Of a DNA stretch of 64,000 bases, positions 10,775-22,193 are shown in pieces. The stretch comes from Pinus tabuliformis (lineage: Eukaryota > Streptophyta > Pinopsida > Pinales > Pinaceae). The notes beneath the pieces were generated by a model. The model made no database searches and had not been told where the DNA came from. It worked only from the letters and a program-made list of their open reading frames with translations. The DNA lies in assembly GCA_031772625.1 (NCBI GenBank), contig CM062810.1, forward strand, positions 452,972,014 through 453,036,013, written 5' to 3'. A program made the translations under genes and the position numbers. Positions within the stretch are counted from its first letter, which is position 1. Each line of letters opens with the position of its first letter.

Positions 10775-11560
10775 ATGGTGAGGGTAAAGGACCATTTCAT
10801 TATCTTGTTATACAAGTTGATCTTCAAGCATGATCCATCTTTCACGTCCCAAGAGGCGATGGAGGAAATACTTGACATTGCGGATTGGTATGCCTCACCC
10901 TACGGCACCTTCATTAGGATTTTTGGTGGAGAGAAGTTCCCACATGTTCTATCAAGGTATTCCACAGACAGGTTGGCCATGCAAGAGGACTCATATCACA
11001 TCTCCACAAGGTTATCAACAAGGCTGCATAGGAAGAAGAAAGCACCATGTCTTGCTCTTCCTTCGCGGACTGTATTATACGAGATTAAGAGATTGAACGA
11101 TGTAGATACTGATGCTAAGAAAATATTGAAATTTGAGTTCCACACCAAAGACTTAAATCATATGATCCCCATGATATTTGGAAGAACTATTGAGCGAAGG
11201 TGTACTATCCATGTATCCATGGGAAATTTCATTGGCATGAGGAGTACCCTTATAGGTATTGTTACAATGACTCCAAGCTCCACGATCCATTCAATATAGC
11301 CACAACTTGGAAATATATACTATAGCTAGCAATAGCATAGGAAGCCACAATAATAACAATAATAAGCACCAAGCTAGAATAGGACAAGGGTAAAAGGAAG
11401 ATTTTTGAGAACCCTAACATAGAGAAAAGCTACAAGATGAGAGCAGGTCATATCTTGGGGAAAGCAACTTTAGTAGTAGAGGAAAACAGGGAGCAATGGC
11501 TCAAGAGAGAAGAGTGAAGGAAGAGTGAAAATAAAAGGCTTTAGGAAGTAGAAAGGAAGT
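10775..11560 (+). pseudogene. Unknown element ORF, central part, copy A
   Basis: The open segment 10775-11299 (174 aa) has EEILDIADWYASPYGTF, IRIFGGEKFPHVLSRY and HISTRLSTRLHRKKKAP. Copy B has the same protein at 44311-44544 and onward, with conservative differences. After a stop near 11299 the frame decays towards a Glu/Lys/Arg-rich region, and the SINE follows at 11566. I do not recognise the family. The protein-level conservation against copy B shows it was once coding. It may be a gag-like or accessory protein of a non-autonomous LTR element. Confidence 0.6.
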
Positions 11561-11786
11561 TGCAAAGCCCCAAGAGTTAGCTCAATCGGTCAAATCAAGT
11601 GCCTTGCCAATGGGAGGTCACAGGGCCGAATCCCGAAAGCTCTTGGGGTTAGGTCAGTAAATAGGCCGAGGGGTGTTGATGCCTTCATGTGCGTCCACTC
11701 AGTGTTGAACAACCCTGGATGTAGCGGCTACCCATTGACCCGGGTATCCGTGAACCAGAAAGTGAAAAAAAGAAAGGAAGTTGCAA
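11550..11786. repeat. 16-bp target-site duplication flanking SINE
   Basis: AGAAAGGAAGTTGCAA is present exactly at 11550-11565 and 11771-11786. The homologous site in copy B (about 45008-45030) is uninterrupted, which independently confirms the insertion. Confidence 0.9.
11566..11770 (+). mobile_element. tRNA-derived SINE, 205 bp
   Basis: Starts AGCCCCAAGAGT. It has a pol III A box TAGCTCAATCGG at 11578-11589 and a B box GGGCCGAATCCC at 11623-11634, spaced as in tRNA-derived SINEs, then a tRNA-unrelated body. It ends in an A-rich tail (GTGAAAAAA). It is flanked by perfect 16-bp direct repeats, as expected for LINE-mobilised insertion. The body is too diverged from a cloverleaf to be a tRNA gene. 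Confidence 0.88.
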
Positions 11787-13180
11787 GAAACAAAGAAGAA
11801 GTTGAAGGAATATCAAGAGTTGAGGAGAGAAGGGGAAGAGAATCAGAAACATGAGGAAGAAGAAAGGCAAGGTGCAATGATAGAGAAAACAATGACCATA
11901 CAGTTTGACGAGTCATAAAAATGAACAACTGAAGAAGAGGATGAACATATGTAAGATCGAGAGCTTGCTAAATAGATTGAAAAATTGATTGAAGTGATAG
12001 ACATTGAGTTGTGGAAGGAGCCATAGGATGAGGACACCGATCTCATGCTAAGAGAACCCGATGTCACCTTTCATTCCCCAACACCTCAAGTGTCAAAACC
12101 AATCCAGAGTGAGAAAGGAAATCTTGTTTTTCTTGATGATGATCTGGTGATGGATGTGTACAATATATCATTTTATGAGTTTCAAAATAATATTGTAAAG
12201 GTGTGGAGAAATAATTTTTTTGATAATCACGCATCACCTACATTCATGAAGGAAAGGGTGATAGTGTTAGATGTCAGAAAGCATCCAGTTTCCATTTCTG
12301 ATGCCACCATGGCCTATGCAGGAGCCACAACCTCAAATGTTAAGTTCCTATTAGTTGAGAATAGACAGATGACCAATAACTTGGAGGTGGTTGGGCAAGA
12401 AGAAAAATAACTCACAGAGGAGAGCGTAGTTTCCACAATGGTAGAGATGAGGAAAGTGATACTTAATGAAGTATCAACACTTAAGACTACCATGCAAAAA
12501 CTCTATGGCAGATTCATCATTTCACATAAAGTATTTTTCGATGTGCATGGATTATAATAGTACATAAAATGGTTTATTCAAACTCTTTAGGACATACATG
12601 TTTCCATCGCCCATGTGCAAGAGTGGACAATGAGTTACAAAGGGGCCCCACTTCACTTTCCATAGATGATGAAGCCATTGGTAGCGCTAGAGAAATAAAA
12701 GGTCCAGATGTTGATATATAAGTATGAGTAGCTCACCCCATTCATCACCAGCATACAAGCCTTGTATACATGGTTGCACAAGAGTTTGGATGTCATGGTG
12801 AGAATGCACAAGATCTTGTTAATCAGTTCCATCACCGAGGCTAGACCCAAGAACCAATTCTGATGAGAGATCGATAGGTACATGGAGTAGCTAAGGTGAG
12901 AGGCCACCACGGATGACTTGGAGCTAAGTGCACATAACATGCAAAATTACATCGGTGGTCTTGTTATGGTAAACACCATGCTTCACATGTTGGAGGACGA
13001 GTTGGATACAGGTTCCAAGACCATATAGCGAAAAGCTATGGAGGCAAGACTCTACTATCAGAAAGATACCATCAAGTAGTTTGGGGACTTCATCACATAG
13101 TACCAAGCTTGGCATCAGTAAGTGACTAATAAGCACCAAGTGGAGGTTGTCGAGTTCATATTTCCCCAAACTTTGGAAGT
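11787..13180 (+). pseudogene. Unknown element ORF, coiled-coil part, copy A
   Basis: Continues after the SINE with a Glu/Arg-rich helix-forming stretch. The open segment 12045-12410 (121 aa) then includes FHSPTPQVS, FLDDDLVMDV, HASPTFMKERVIVLDVRKHPVSISDATMAYAGATTSNVKFLL. Past the stop at 12410 the same protein can be followed with interruptions to about 13180 (VNTMLHMLEDELDTGSKTI and VVEFIFPQTLEVIVF match copy B). Long heptad-like stretches suggest a coiled coil. No enzymatic motif is visible and the function is unknown. Confidence 0.55.
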
Positions 13181-13195
13181 CATAGTGTTTTTTCT

Positions 13196-14139
13196 TGTTA
13201 GGCTGTCTCTAGCCTATTTTGTCTCGCACGGGTACATGTTGAAAATGTACTATTATTTATAAATATGTTGTAAACTTGAAATTCCAAGTTCCATTAGTGG
13301 AATGTGAAATGTCATCATGTTATGTAGTGATTTATTTGTAAAGACGTTGAAGAGTCATAAGGGTAGTCAAAGAGTCACAAAGAGGAATGTCAAGGGTCAC
13401 CCCACCCTTTGCTATAAATAAAACCTCATAACTCATTGAACAATCTTTCAAAAGCCAAGATTTTGGCTAAGCATTGGATTAGAAAAGGCTTGGGTGTATT
13501 ATGACGAGCCTTGGCTTCTCCATAGCATAGAGAGAGCGTATTTCTTTGGAGGAGTAGGTGCTCTTGACTGTAATGTTCTGCTATTGGGGCTAGTGGTTGT
13601 CAATGGTGTAAGTATGAATGGAACTTTCACTTATGATAATAATAACAAATTCATCATGCTTTCATTCAGATGTTTTTATTGTGGTTTGACTATTTTGGTT
13701 GCTTTAGCAATGTATGTTGTTTAACTTACACATTTTCTTATGAACTACTTTGAATGAAATTATATGAATCTTTTTGAATGCATGTTGTTGGACTAACCTG
13801 TCTCTTTAATTTGTGGACTATTCCGCATTTTATTTTGTGATGTCATTCCACTCTTTTGTTCTTTCAAGCTATATACTATTACAGGCTTCTAAGGGGCACA
13901 CTTTCTCCCCCCTCATGTGTTAGAACCCCCATGCATCGCACTTGAATAGCCACCATGTCACACACTTTCTCTCACCTAAAGTTATCATACATAGTTGTAC
14001 GAGATACCGCAGTCAAGGAATTACACTACCACCCACTGTTGGGACTCCTACTCCAAATAGTTTGAGGTCTACTTGGGACTTCTTATCAGGGAGATCCCCT
14101 TGAATGTTGGTGGGTCCAACTCCATCAACATTTCTAACA
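13196..14139 (+). repeat. LTR-like block with TATA box
   Basis: Begins TGTTAGGCTGTC and is shared with copy B (TGTTAGGTTGTC at 46432) for about 400 bp, until copy B is cut by the insertion at 46836. A TATA box (TATAAATAA, 13413-13421) lies about 220 bp in. This arrangement suggests the 3' LTR of the A/B element, or the 5' LTR of the gag-bearing element that follows. I could not fix its right end or find a primer site. Confidence 0.45.
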
Positions 14140-16080
14140 CTAGAAGGAGATCCAGATGACAAGTTGAGCACTTCAAGTTTATTTTGAATTTCTACACATC
14201 ATTCATGGCTTATGTATCAATCACAACAACGACATATTTTTCTCACGTTGTTTATTTCAATATGTTAGTGGATGTTATAGATGACTTGTCAAAATAAAAA
14301 TTCAATGGAAATAATGGAACACCCCTGTTCGGTCACACAATTTCCTTTGAAAGTTTTTGTGAAAGACATGATGTCCCCATAGATGACATTACCTGTAGGT
14401 TATTCGCTTTCATGTTTGAAGGGCACGTCAAGCAATGGTGTCACTCATTTCATGCAACCTTTATACACTCTTATGATCACATGCTCAGATAACTATGTCG
14501 TTCTTTCATTTTTTATGACCTTAAAGCACTTCATAAAAAAAAATTAAAATTGCGAAAATCACTTGAAGTATCTCTTGATAACTTTTATGACTACTTTCTT
14601 CATTACTATTTTGAATTTACCAAAGATGAAGTTGACTGGAATTTTTTGGAAGGAATATTTCAATATCTTGTTCATATCTCTGAGAATTTTCACAAGTTAT
14701 AAATTTTTGCCTCTCTCCCAATATACCTCAGTGTTAGAGCTTCTGCATCTAAGATAGACAAGGTTGTCATCCCAAGTGAGCCCTCGTCCCCTTCTCATCA
14801 AGAAACTCTAGCTCTATAAGACGAGGTGGGAGAAGTTGTGAATCCACCTGTTGATCTGTCACCAGCTCCTCCTACCCCACCTTCTTTGGGATTTTGCGCA
14901 GACTTGGACTGTAGTCCTGATGGTTGTCACATGGTTTCTTCTGCTCATCCTCCATCTGCTAGTTCCTTTGATCCATCAGATTATAGTATGTTGTGTTCAT
15001 CCATTCTAGATTCCACATATGATGTTCATGCGGATAAAGTTTTAGATGGAGTTGGTGTTGAGTAGCCAACCGACGCTATCATTTTTTATGAGTATGTGTG
15101 GGAGTCTAAACAAGAATATGTGGTGAAGGATGACCTCCTTCTGTTTGCACCTCATCTTCTTTATCCTGACATCTTCCACAATTCTTCCATTTTTGTTCCA
15201 TCTTGTGAAAATTCATCTCCAGATTTTCCACTTCCAATTATTCACAAAATACGTGGGATGTCATTCTTTCATTTGATTGTGGAGAGGATATATATTTCTT
15301 CCCAGATCCGCCCAATCTCTTATCTTATATTTCCAAAAACTTAGAGGGTGAAAATTATTATTTTTCATCAACCCCTCTTTATGGTTTGTCAGATCATGAG
15401 GATGTTTGTGTCCATCTTGACCTTGCCGATCGTGGTTGCCACGATCTTTTCACTTGTTTATTTAATCACGATTCTGACTTTCCTGCAGTTGATCTTTCTA
15501 AGCCACCAATCTTTAATGATCCACCTTCTAATGAAGTGGAAACCACTCAAGTTGTTGAGGCACTTCATCCCGAGCTGATGGTTATATCATCCTCTTGTTT
15601 CCATGAGGTTAGTCCCACTTCTAATCAAAAATATGTTGAATCTATTAAGGCTCCTCACCACTCTATTGTTCACATTGAAAATCAATCCATTTCACAGTTT
15701 TCACATCCTCCATTAGAACCACATGATCTTATTTCTCATGCATTGGAGGATTCATACATAGCAAGAATTTTGAAAAATAGAAGTTTTATTCTTTCTACAT
15801 GTTTGATCATTTGTCAACATTGAAGGTGTGTACATGCTTTTCTTCCACGCACAATGTGATAGAACATGATGACACATCTGCAGATTCCCTTTCATGTGCT
15901 TTCAATCTTTTCTTTTCTATGGATGGATTCAAACTTCAAATGATTTGGTTTGCATTGTTTCATATTTATTTTACATTGATTTTCTTGAATATATTTCTTT
16001 TCAATCATGTTATCACCTACATGGGTCAACCAATGCAGTGGTGGTTGCAGTGGAAATATCACTTCATTTGAGTTGACCCA
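14140..16080 (+). pseudogene. gag: Ty3 gag remnant (gag-only element)
   Basis: Stop-interrupted frames read FNGNNGTPLFGHTISFESFCE, CRLFAFMFEGHVKQWCHSF and later SLDNFYDYFLHYYFEFTKDEVDWNFLEG. This is the Retrotrans_gag pattern (capsid domain: GHVKQWCHS, then the Y..F..L helix). Downstream segments (14826-15065, 15386-15823) are Ser/Pro/Asp-rich and look like a long acidic tail rather than protease or RT. No zinc knuckle, protease, RT or integrase was found up to 16080. This suggests a gag-only, non-autonomous element or deletion of pol. The sequence 16081-16638 carries no recognisable coding. Confidence 0.6.
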
Positions 16081-16638
16081 TGCTATGCTTAAGTTAGGAG
16101 TATGAGTACTATTTTATTTCTTGTTTTGTTTTGGTTTAGCTTTTTTGCTTTGTCTTGCTTCGTTATTTTTCTTGTTTTCTTATGCACCCATAGGTTAGTT
16201 CTCGCATCAAACTATGTTTGGCTTATTAGACATGTAGGGTGAAATCAAGGAGGACTTGTATAACTATCAACACTTGGTTATCTGTCTATTCCCTCTCTTT
16301 ATGAGAATATTGTGTTTCTTCTAGTTGATGATGTTGTTGTTGCTTTTTCTAGCACCTATAGCACAAGTGCTTCGGGATATATGAAATATTCCTAGAGACA
16401 GGCTCTGGGTTGATTATAGACCAATGCCTGAAGGCCAATGATTGATCTTAAAGAGTGATTGGCAGATTACTTTCAACACTTATGTTTCTCACATAAATAT
16501 AAATGGATTTTTTTCGGAACTATTCATAAAGGTACCAAATAGAAAGAAAGTTTTACACAAGAGTACTCAAGAGTTAATATTTGACTTACGATGGCCAAAT
16601 AAGACTCAGAATTTGCAGTGATTTAGTTGTTGAGACAT

Positions 16639-17555
16639 ATGTAATGGGGGGAGATAATATAGGAGGAATCCATCATATAAATATGAAGGCATAAGAATTC
16701 TATATATCAAGACTCAGAGAGAAATGAGAGAGAGGGAAATTTATGAACTTCTAAGATGCATGGAGCATGTTTTAGAGACTCGATTTCCACCTTGAAACAT
16801 GCAGTATCCATCAATACTTTCATTTAAATGAATCTGCATCCCAATGGAAATACAACTAAATACTACTTTGGACATGCATTCTATGAAGAATTATAAACAT
16901 TCATGAAATACAAAGGGGGAAGAACATACTGCAATCCAAATCAATTGAATCACCAGAAGCTTTATATTAATATCTTGAGGAAACCAAACATACAACCAGC
17001 TCCAAGCCAATATTTAGGAAAATAGGAAAGGTCCCTTAGAAGAGAAGTCTTTCCCCAAAATTTTGATCCTTTGTTAAGTTCTTCTTCCTTCCTTTTATAA
17101 CGAGAGGGAAAACCTAGAAATTAGTTACAAAATATCTTAGGCCAGAGATTCCAACTGTTTGTATGACTAACTTTCTCGGTGTGTAGGCTATGTCACCTCC
17201 AATTGTTACAAAAAAAAAATATTTTCCTTAAAATAAAACAGAATGACAAACTAATAAACAAAATGAATAATAAAACATGAAAAATACATGATGGTTGTAT
17301 AAAAATATCTCCATGCCACTTCCTCAGATGGCCTCAAGTCTAGCCACATTTTTGTCACATTATGCCTCACATGCTCCATGCTAGGTCCCTATCACTTTCA
17401 GTCTCAAAACAACTTTAATTATTTACCTACAGGAACCCTGAATGGTCACCCATGATGGCCATATCAATCTCTAAGCACAACTTCCAACTCAACCATCCCC
17501 TTCCTACCTTAATCAATCCATTGGAACTGAAATGACCCTGTGCAATAATCATTCA
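16639..17555 (+). repeat. Probable LTR (copia-type), about 0.9 kb
   Basis: The right end is fixed by a primer binding site directly after ...ATTCA (17551-17555). The left end is proposed at TGTAATGGGGGGAG, with a TATA-like CATATAAATATG at about 16673-16685. No second copy lies in the window, so this may be a solo or truncated LTR. Confidence 0.45.
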
Positions 17556-17556
17556 G

Positions 17557-17568
17557 TAGTATCAGAGC
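17557..17568 (+). other. Primer binding site, initiator Met tRNA type
   Basis: TAGTATCAGAGC differs by one base from TGGTATCAGAGC, the usual plant iMet-tRNA primer site. It is 1 nt downstream of a CA end. Confidence 0.55.
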
Positions 17569-20040
17569 TCAAGATTATTGTATGTTTTAAGATGACCAGA
17601 CATGACAAAAATATGATTGTCAGTCTCTGATTTACCCCCTCTTCCCTAGTACTAATGCTTAGGTGGAAGCTATAGGGTAGAAGCCTAGGAACTTAGGGCC
17701 CAAGCGTTTAGGCACTTAAAACACTTTAGTTGGGATAGGGGTCGATTCTTTGAATCATTATATCGCTAACACTTCCCATTGGTAACACATAGGACCACAA
17801 AATTATGTGCCTCGGTGCCTTTGGAATATTGAAATTTGGAGATCAGGGATTTCACAAGATTTCCTTTGGTTTCATGCTCCCAAAACTTACAATTGCGATG
17901 TGTGATGTGGCTAGATCCATGTGCTGAGGGAATGAGGGAGGGCCAACACAAAAGTTTTCACACATAAAAAATCCTTTAACAATATTTCTTCACTCTATAA
18001 AAACCTTTATCAATTCCTTCGCCTAACCATTGGTTTTGATACATAAGGCACATATATCAATTCGACCCACATGATGATACCTGTCAACATTGCCTTGGGC
18101 CCATAGTATTAGGATATCGCAATTAGTGATTTTATGGCATCGCCTTTTGTTTCTCCATATAGAACTTGCGATCGCCAAAAACCGATCACCTTTTCTATTT
18201 AGATCTCGAATCTTCATTTCTTGTGATCAGAGGCCAACCCCCATATTAGAGCCCCTAATCGGAGGTTCACAATCGGTGATTTCATTTTAATTTGAAACAC
18301 ATTGCAACCATTGATCTCTGATCTTTGATGTGCGATGTCATCACTACCACATAGCGCTTCCTAATTGATGACATGTTTCACTCATATATGCCCCTATAGG
18401 CCCCTACAAAAAGTTGAATCTGTAGGCCACGCGACCTGCGTATTTCCATGTCATGATGATATCAAGCACCACGTGGTTTTATCAAGACCAATAGTATTTT
18501 GTCACGTGGATCTCTAGAGGAGAGAGAAAAAGGCTCACCTACCCTTAGTTTTTCGCTGAAATCATTTATAAATCATTTTCAGCCTTTCCCAGTGATTTAC
18601 ACTATCAGTGTATTTTTCCCAAAATTTCTTAAGAGTGGTCATTTGAATATGGTCGATTTCCAATTTGTGAAATGCGCTACTGCGATAACCGATATGTCTT
18701 ATGCGTGGATCATTGATATGCATTTGGGCCTTGAACCTTCGATTATCAATTGGAGATCTCTTATTTGCTTAAACCTCCACCATTGTTGTTTTAAAAGGCT
18801 GATATTTGAGATCTAGGATTTGTACTTTGGTATTTTCCTTTGTTTCTGGCTTTTAAAGGAAGATTTTGATTTGCTCTAAATTTTGATTTTTGGGTCCATA
18901 CGGGGAGTTCTATATACCGTTACCAAACTTCTTCAGAGCACTTTCCAATGGAGAGGGTCTAATTTAGCTTTGAATACTTCTATGGCTTAGAAGATGGAAT
19001 CAACGTTTCATTCCTTTTTTCACCTTTCTTTTTTTTGACAGCTAAGAACAAATAATGTAGAGGGTGACAACAGACACCCTGATGGAAAATACGTTACTTT
19101 TAGAGTGAGTCATGGTGAAATCACAATGCTTGCACTCTTAAGTAGTACCACCTACCCTAATCGGTTTTTTACGTTAATTTAACCCTTCTCAACCCAGTCA
19201 AGTAGAGTAAGCAAAGGGAGAAAACATTAACAATTATGTCAACGATATATATAAAAATCCTTCTCTTAAGGGACAACCTATTATGCTCTCAATAAGTTGG
19301 GATCCCTCTTCCACCTCATGAAATAAATAATCTCCTATGCACAGTTCTTTGAAAATGAAAAAAATGAAATTAAAAATAAAATAAAGGTGGAAGAAGAGAA
19401 AGGCTTCCTGCATAGAGTGGTGAAGAAAGTAACTCCATCAGGGTACTATCCAAGCTTGTTGGAAATGGAGCAATGCTTGTGCTCCTGAAGTGACTCTGTC
19501 AGGGTACTGTTTAGGCCTATTGGTAGTGGAGAAACACCAGAGATGAAACTAAAACTCTAGTAGTCTACTCTAATTGTGCATAAATATTCCCCTCATCCCC
19601 AATTGAAACAACTCATTTTGTCTTGCCTTGGTATGTGTGCTATCGATAAAGAGAATGGTAGGGACTACATCTTTAACTAAAGCTAGTGAAAAAGATATGG
19701 CAATCAAAGAATCAAAGAATACTTCCAAAAGAGTTAGAATTCCTTTATACAAGACAGGGTCCATATCGAGAGCTAAAGTACTGCTAGTGTGTCACCAATG
19801 TTGTAGTAGCTACAACCACCCTCCAAAATTTTGCCTATGCTTTGTTTTGGGCCCTCCCTCCTAAATCTTAATAACTCATATTGCACTGATCTAGGTACTC
19901 ATTCTTTGAGCTACATCGTTTGTATTATGTCTTGTGTTGTCTTACTTAGGTTACTATCTAACCCACAAGTCGATCTCTTCACTTGGTTTTCACCTAGTTC
20001 GAGGCTTTCCTTAGTGAACTGCTCAATCCTTGAGGGAAAC
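17569..20040. other. Unassigned non-coding region
   Basis: No frame with a recognisable domain on either strand. It contains paired G-boxes (18469-18509) and an imperfect tandem duplication of about 60 bp at 19425-19548 (ACTCCATCAGGGTACTATCC / ACTCTGTCAGGGTACTGTTT). A segment at about 19795-19835 is the reverse complement of 9990-10030. Confidence 0.45.
18469..18509. promoter_or_regulatory. Paired G-box elements
   Basis: CCACGTGG (18469-18476) and TCACGTGG (18502-18509) lie 33 bp apart in AT-rich surroundings. This is the classical plant bZIP/bHLH site. No gene start follows that I can support, so the role is open. Confidence 0.35.
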
Positions 20041-21340
20041 CAACCTTGCTCTTGAGAATTTCGCATTCCAATCTAATAGTGAGCCTTCGGCTCCAAAATT
20101 GCATAGAGCCAGTTGATAGCTAGCCTTTAGCTAGGAAATTGCACAGAGCATGAGAGGTAGCCTAGAGCCCCTCGGCCTAGAAACTACGTAGAAGCTTCTT
20201 CCCTGGAAGATGATCAGTGCATGATCTAGTGAGTTGCCCAATCCTTCTCAAAATTGTGCAATCTATTTGGGAATTGCGTCGAAGAATTTTCTGAAAAAAG
20301 GAAAAAAAGAAAAATGTGAAAAAGGATCCCTAGAAAATAGGGATCTATTTTTAGCAGCTCGAAGGAGACACTTGATTTATTTTGGAAATTTCCGCCAAGT
20401 GTCCTTTTTTCCTTGATTCTTTCCCTTCACGCCATAAACCCTAAATTGAACAGATATATTTAATCGACACAAATATATCTCATTTTCACATTCAATCTTG
20501 GAGCTTTAGTATTCTTAAGGAGATTAAGGAACCTTCGATGTGATTGTCATTTCTTTTCCGGGTAAATCTTTCCTTTCTAGCCTTTTCATGCTTTTTTCTA
20601 TCACTTTTGTTTGTTTAGCTTGTGAGAGTGTGTTTGACTCATTTTGTTGAATGAACACTAGTTTTTTAACCTGTTTTAGCTTGTAGAAGTGTTGTTTTAA
20701 GTTTTGCATTGGCTTTCCCAAGCGTCACTTTTTCACTAGCATTCATCATTGTAGTGACTCACACCTCGTGCCTCATTTTCCTTCACTTTGATTGATAACT
20801 GCACTTGTTTCACTTGCATACATCATCATTCAATCATATTTGCACTCATCATCACACAATCCTAAAGATCTTTTCAATTTCACACTCCCCTTGGGAAAAC
20901 CTAGGCTTCCTTGGTTGGGATCTTGTTTTCTCAGCATGCTCTGTGCATTTCTAGAGCTCAAGGCCTCATTCTTGGCATATAGAATTTCACATATGCTATG
21001 TAGGCCTAGCTCCAACTACAAACTGTGTAGTTCCAGTTACTAGCCCCAAGCCTTGGCCACTACGACTATGAAATGTGTAGTCTCTGTTGGCATGTGCCTA
21101 GACTGAACTACGCATTGCATAGTTCTGGTCAGCAAGACCTCCAAACTGACTACTGGGACTGTGTAATTCATAGTTATAGTAAACATGCAATCACCTTTAT
21201 GAACCAAAATTGCACAATCCCTCCCAGCATTAGCTTGGTTTGTTGCTTGGTTTTTTCTTTAAGTCTCTTGCGGTTTGAAGCTAATACTTCCATGCCATGA
21301 GTGTCCTCATTGTCTCCAGGTACAAAAGTTGTTGAGATAT
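20041..21340. repeat. Iterated palindromic-word region
   Basis: Repeats of the type GACTA...TAGTC (21064-21082), AACTA..CGCATTGCA..TAGTT (21106-21124) and GTGTAATTCATAG occur every 40-50 bp. In 20041-20260 words such as AAATTGCATAGAGCC and GAAATTGCACAGAGC recur. The theme matches 4735-6140. A telo-box AAACCCTAA is near 20437. No coding was found. Confidence 0.5.
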
Positions 21341-21357
21341 TCTCAGGAAGTTGTAGT

Positions 21358-22193
21358 TGTTGGGCGCAACACAACTTGGCCTATATTTTGGCAAAGAATC
21401 CGCATTTTGTGGGGTGGAGCATGGAATGGGGCATCCAGCGGAGCATATTTTGAGAAATTAATTATACCACATGGTGTTGTAAGGGCTTCAAGGTAGGACG
21501 AGTCCCTCTTTATTTTTAAGACATGATTTTGTAAGGGATCAATGGTTTTTGGGCCATAGTTGCTTGTTTTAAGGAGTCCATGGTATTTGGACCATGGTAT
21601 TTTGATGATGTAACCCTACAATGTAATATTATATACACGATAAAATAATAAGAATAGAATGATCAAATCAATCACTTTTGATCTAGATCAGTGTTATGGG
21701 TTAATTATTATCATCATCTATAATTTTGAGAGGATTTGCGGCTGAGTGCATAGACAACCTACAGCTTAGTGTGCAGGCCAAGAACTAGTTATTGTTTAGA
21801 TTTTTATTATATTAAGCAACAGTTTTTGTGGACGTAGCCCTACACTAGGGTGAACCACGTTAATTTTTCTTTTGATGTGTATATTTTTTTATTATATATT
21901 GTAGGGTAGTAGTTATTATAGTTGCATTTTACTTCAGTACAATGATGTCTTATGGTTTCATATGGCATGTTTAAGTGATTAATCTAATACGGCGAAGTGA
22001 TTTATAAACGCTAAGAATAGCATAACATAATAATACCACATATCCTAGTCCCTCAAGGCTACAAAAACCTGGTTCTTCATCCTCCCTTTGTCAGTTTGGA
22101 TGAGATTACAATATTCTTGCAGGTCGTTGCTGAAAGGGCCAGTGATCAAGGGTTTTGTTGGTACGCAGTATAGATTGAACCTTGGTTAGCCCA
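21358..22193 (+). repeat. 5' LTR of family X, copy 2
   Basis: TGTTGGGCGCAAC to GGTTAGCCCA, about 836 bp. It aligns with 32505-32708 plus 42733-43380 along its whole length and with 3059-3898 in blocks. It carries the double word CCATGGTATTTGGACCATGG at 21579-21598. An alternative right end is TCA at 22148. No standard primer site follows (AATTGATCCAAAAAATTG). Confidence 0.85.

Larger units (their letters stand above)
10030..13195 (+). mobile_element. Unknown element, copy A (homologous to 43396-46424)
   Basis: Runs parallel to copy B over about 3 kb in the same order. Shared are AAATCAAGGATACRTTTG, GGTACCCCRC, the FIR.FGGE.PHVL reading frame, the DATMAY.GAT frame and the LAYF.S.GYM end. No RT, integrase or protease is present. 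Homology starts abruptly at about 10030 and runs on through the LTR-like block at 13196. A SINE interrupts it at 11566-11770. Confidence 0.7.

Noticed and set aside
11566..11650. Possible tRNA gene
   Set aside because: A and B boxes are present, but no cloverleaf can be drawn and 16-bp target duplications mark it as a SINE.
17557..20040. Copia internal region after the primer site at 17557
   Set aside because: No gag or pol motif could be found downstream, so only the LTR and primer site are called.
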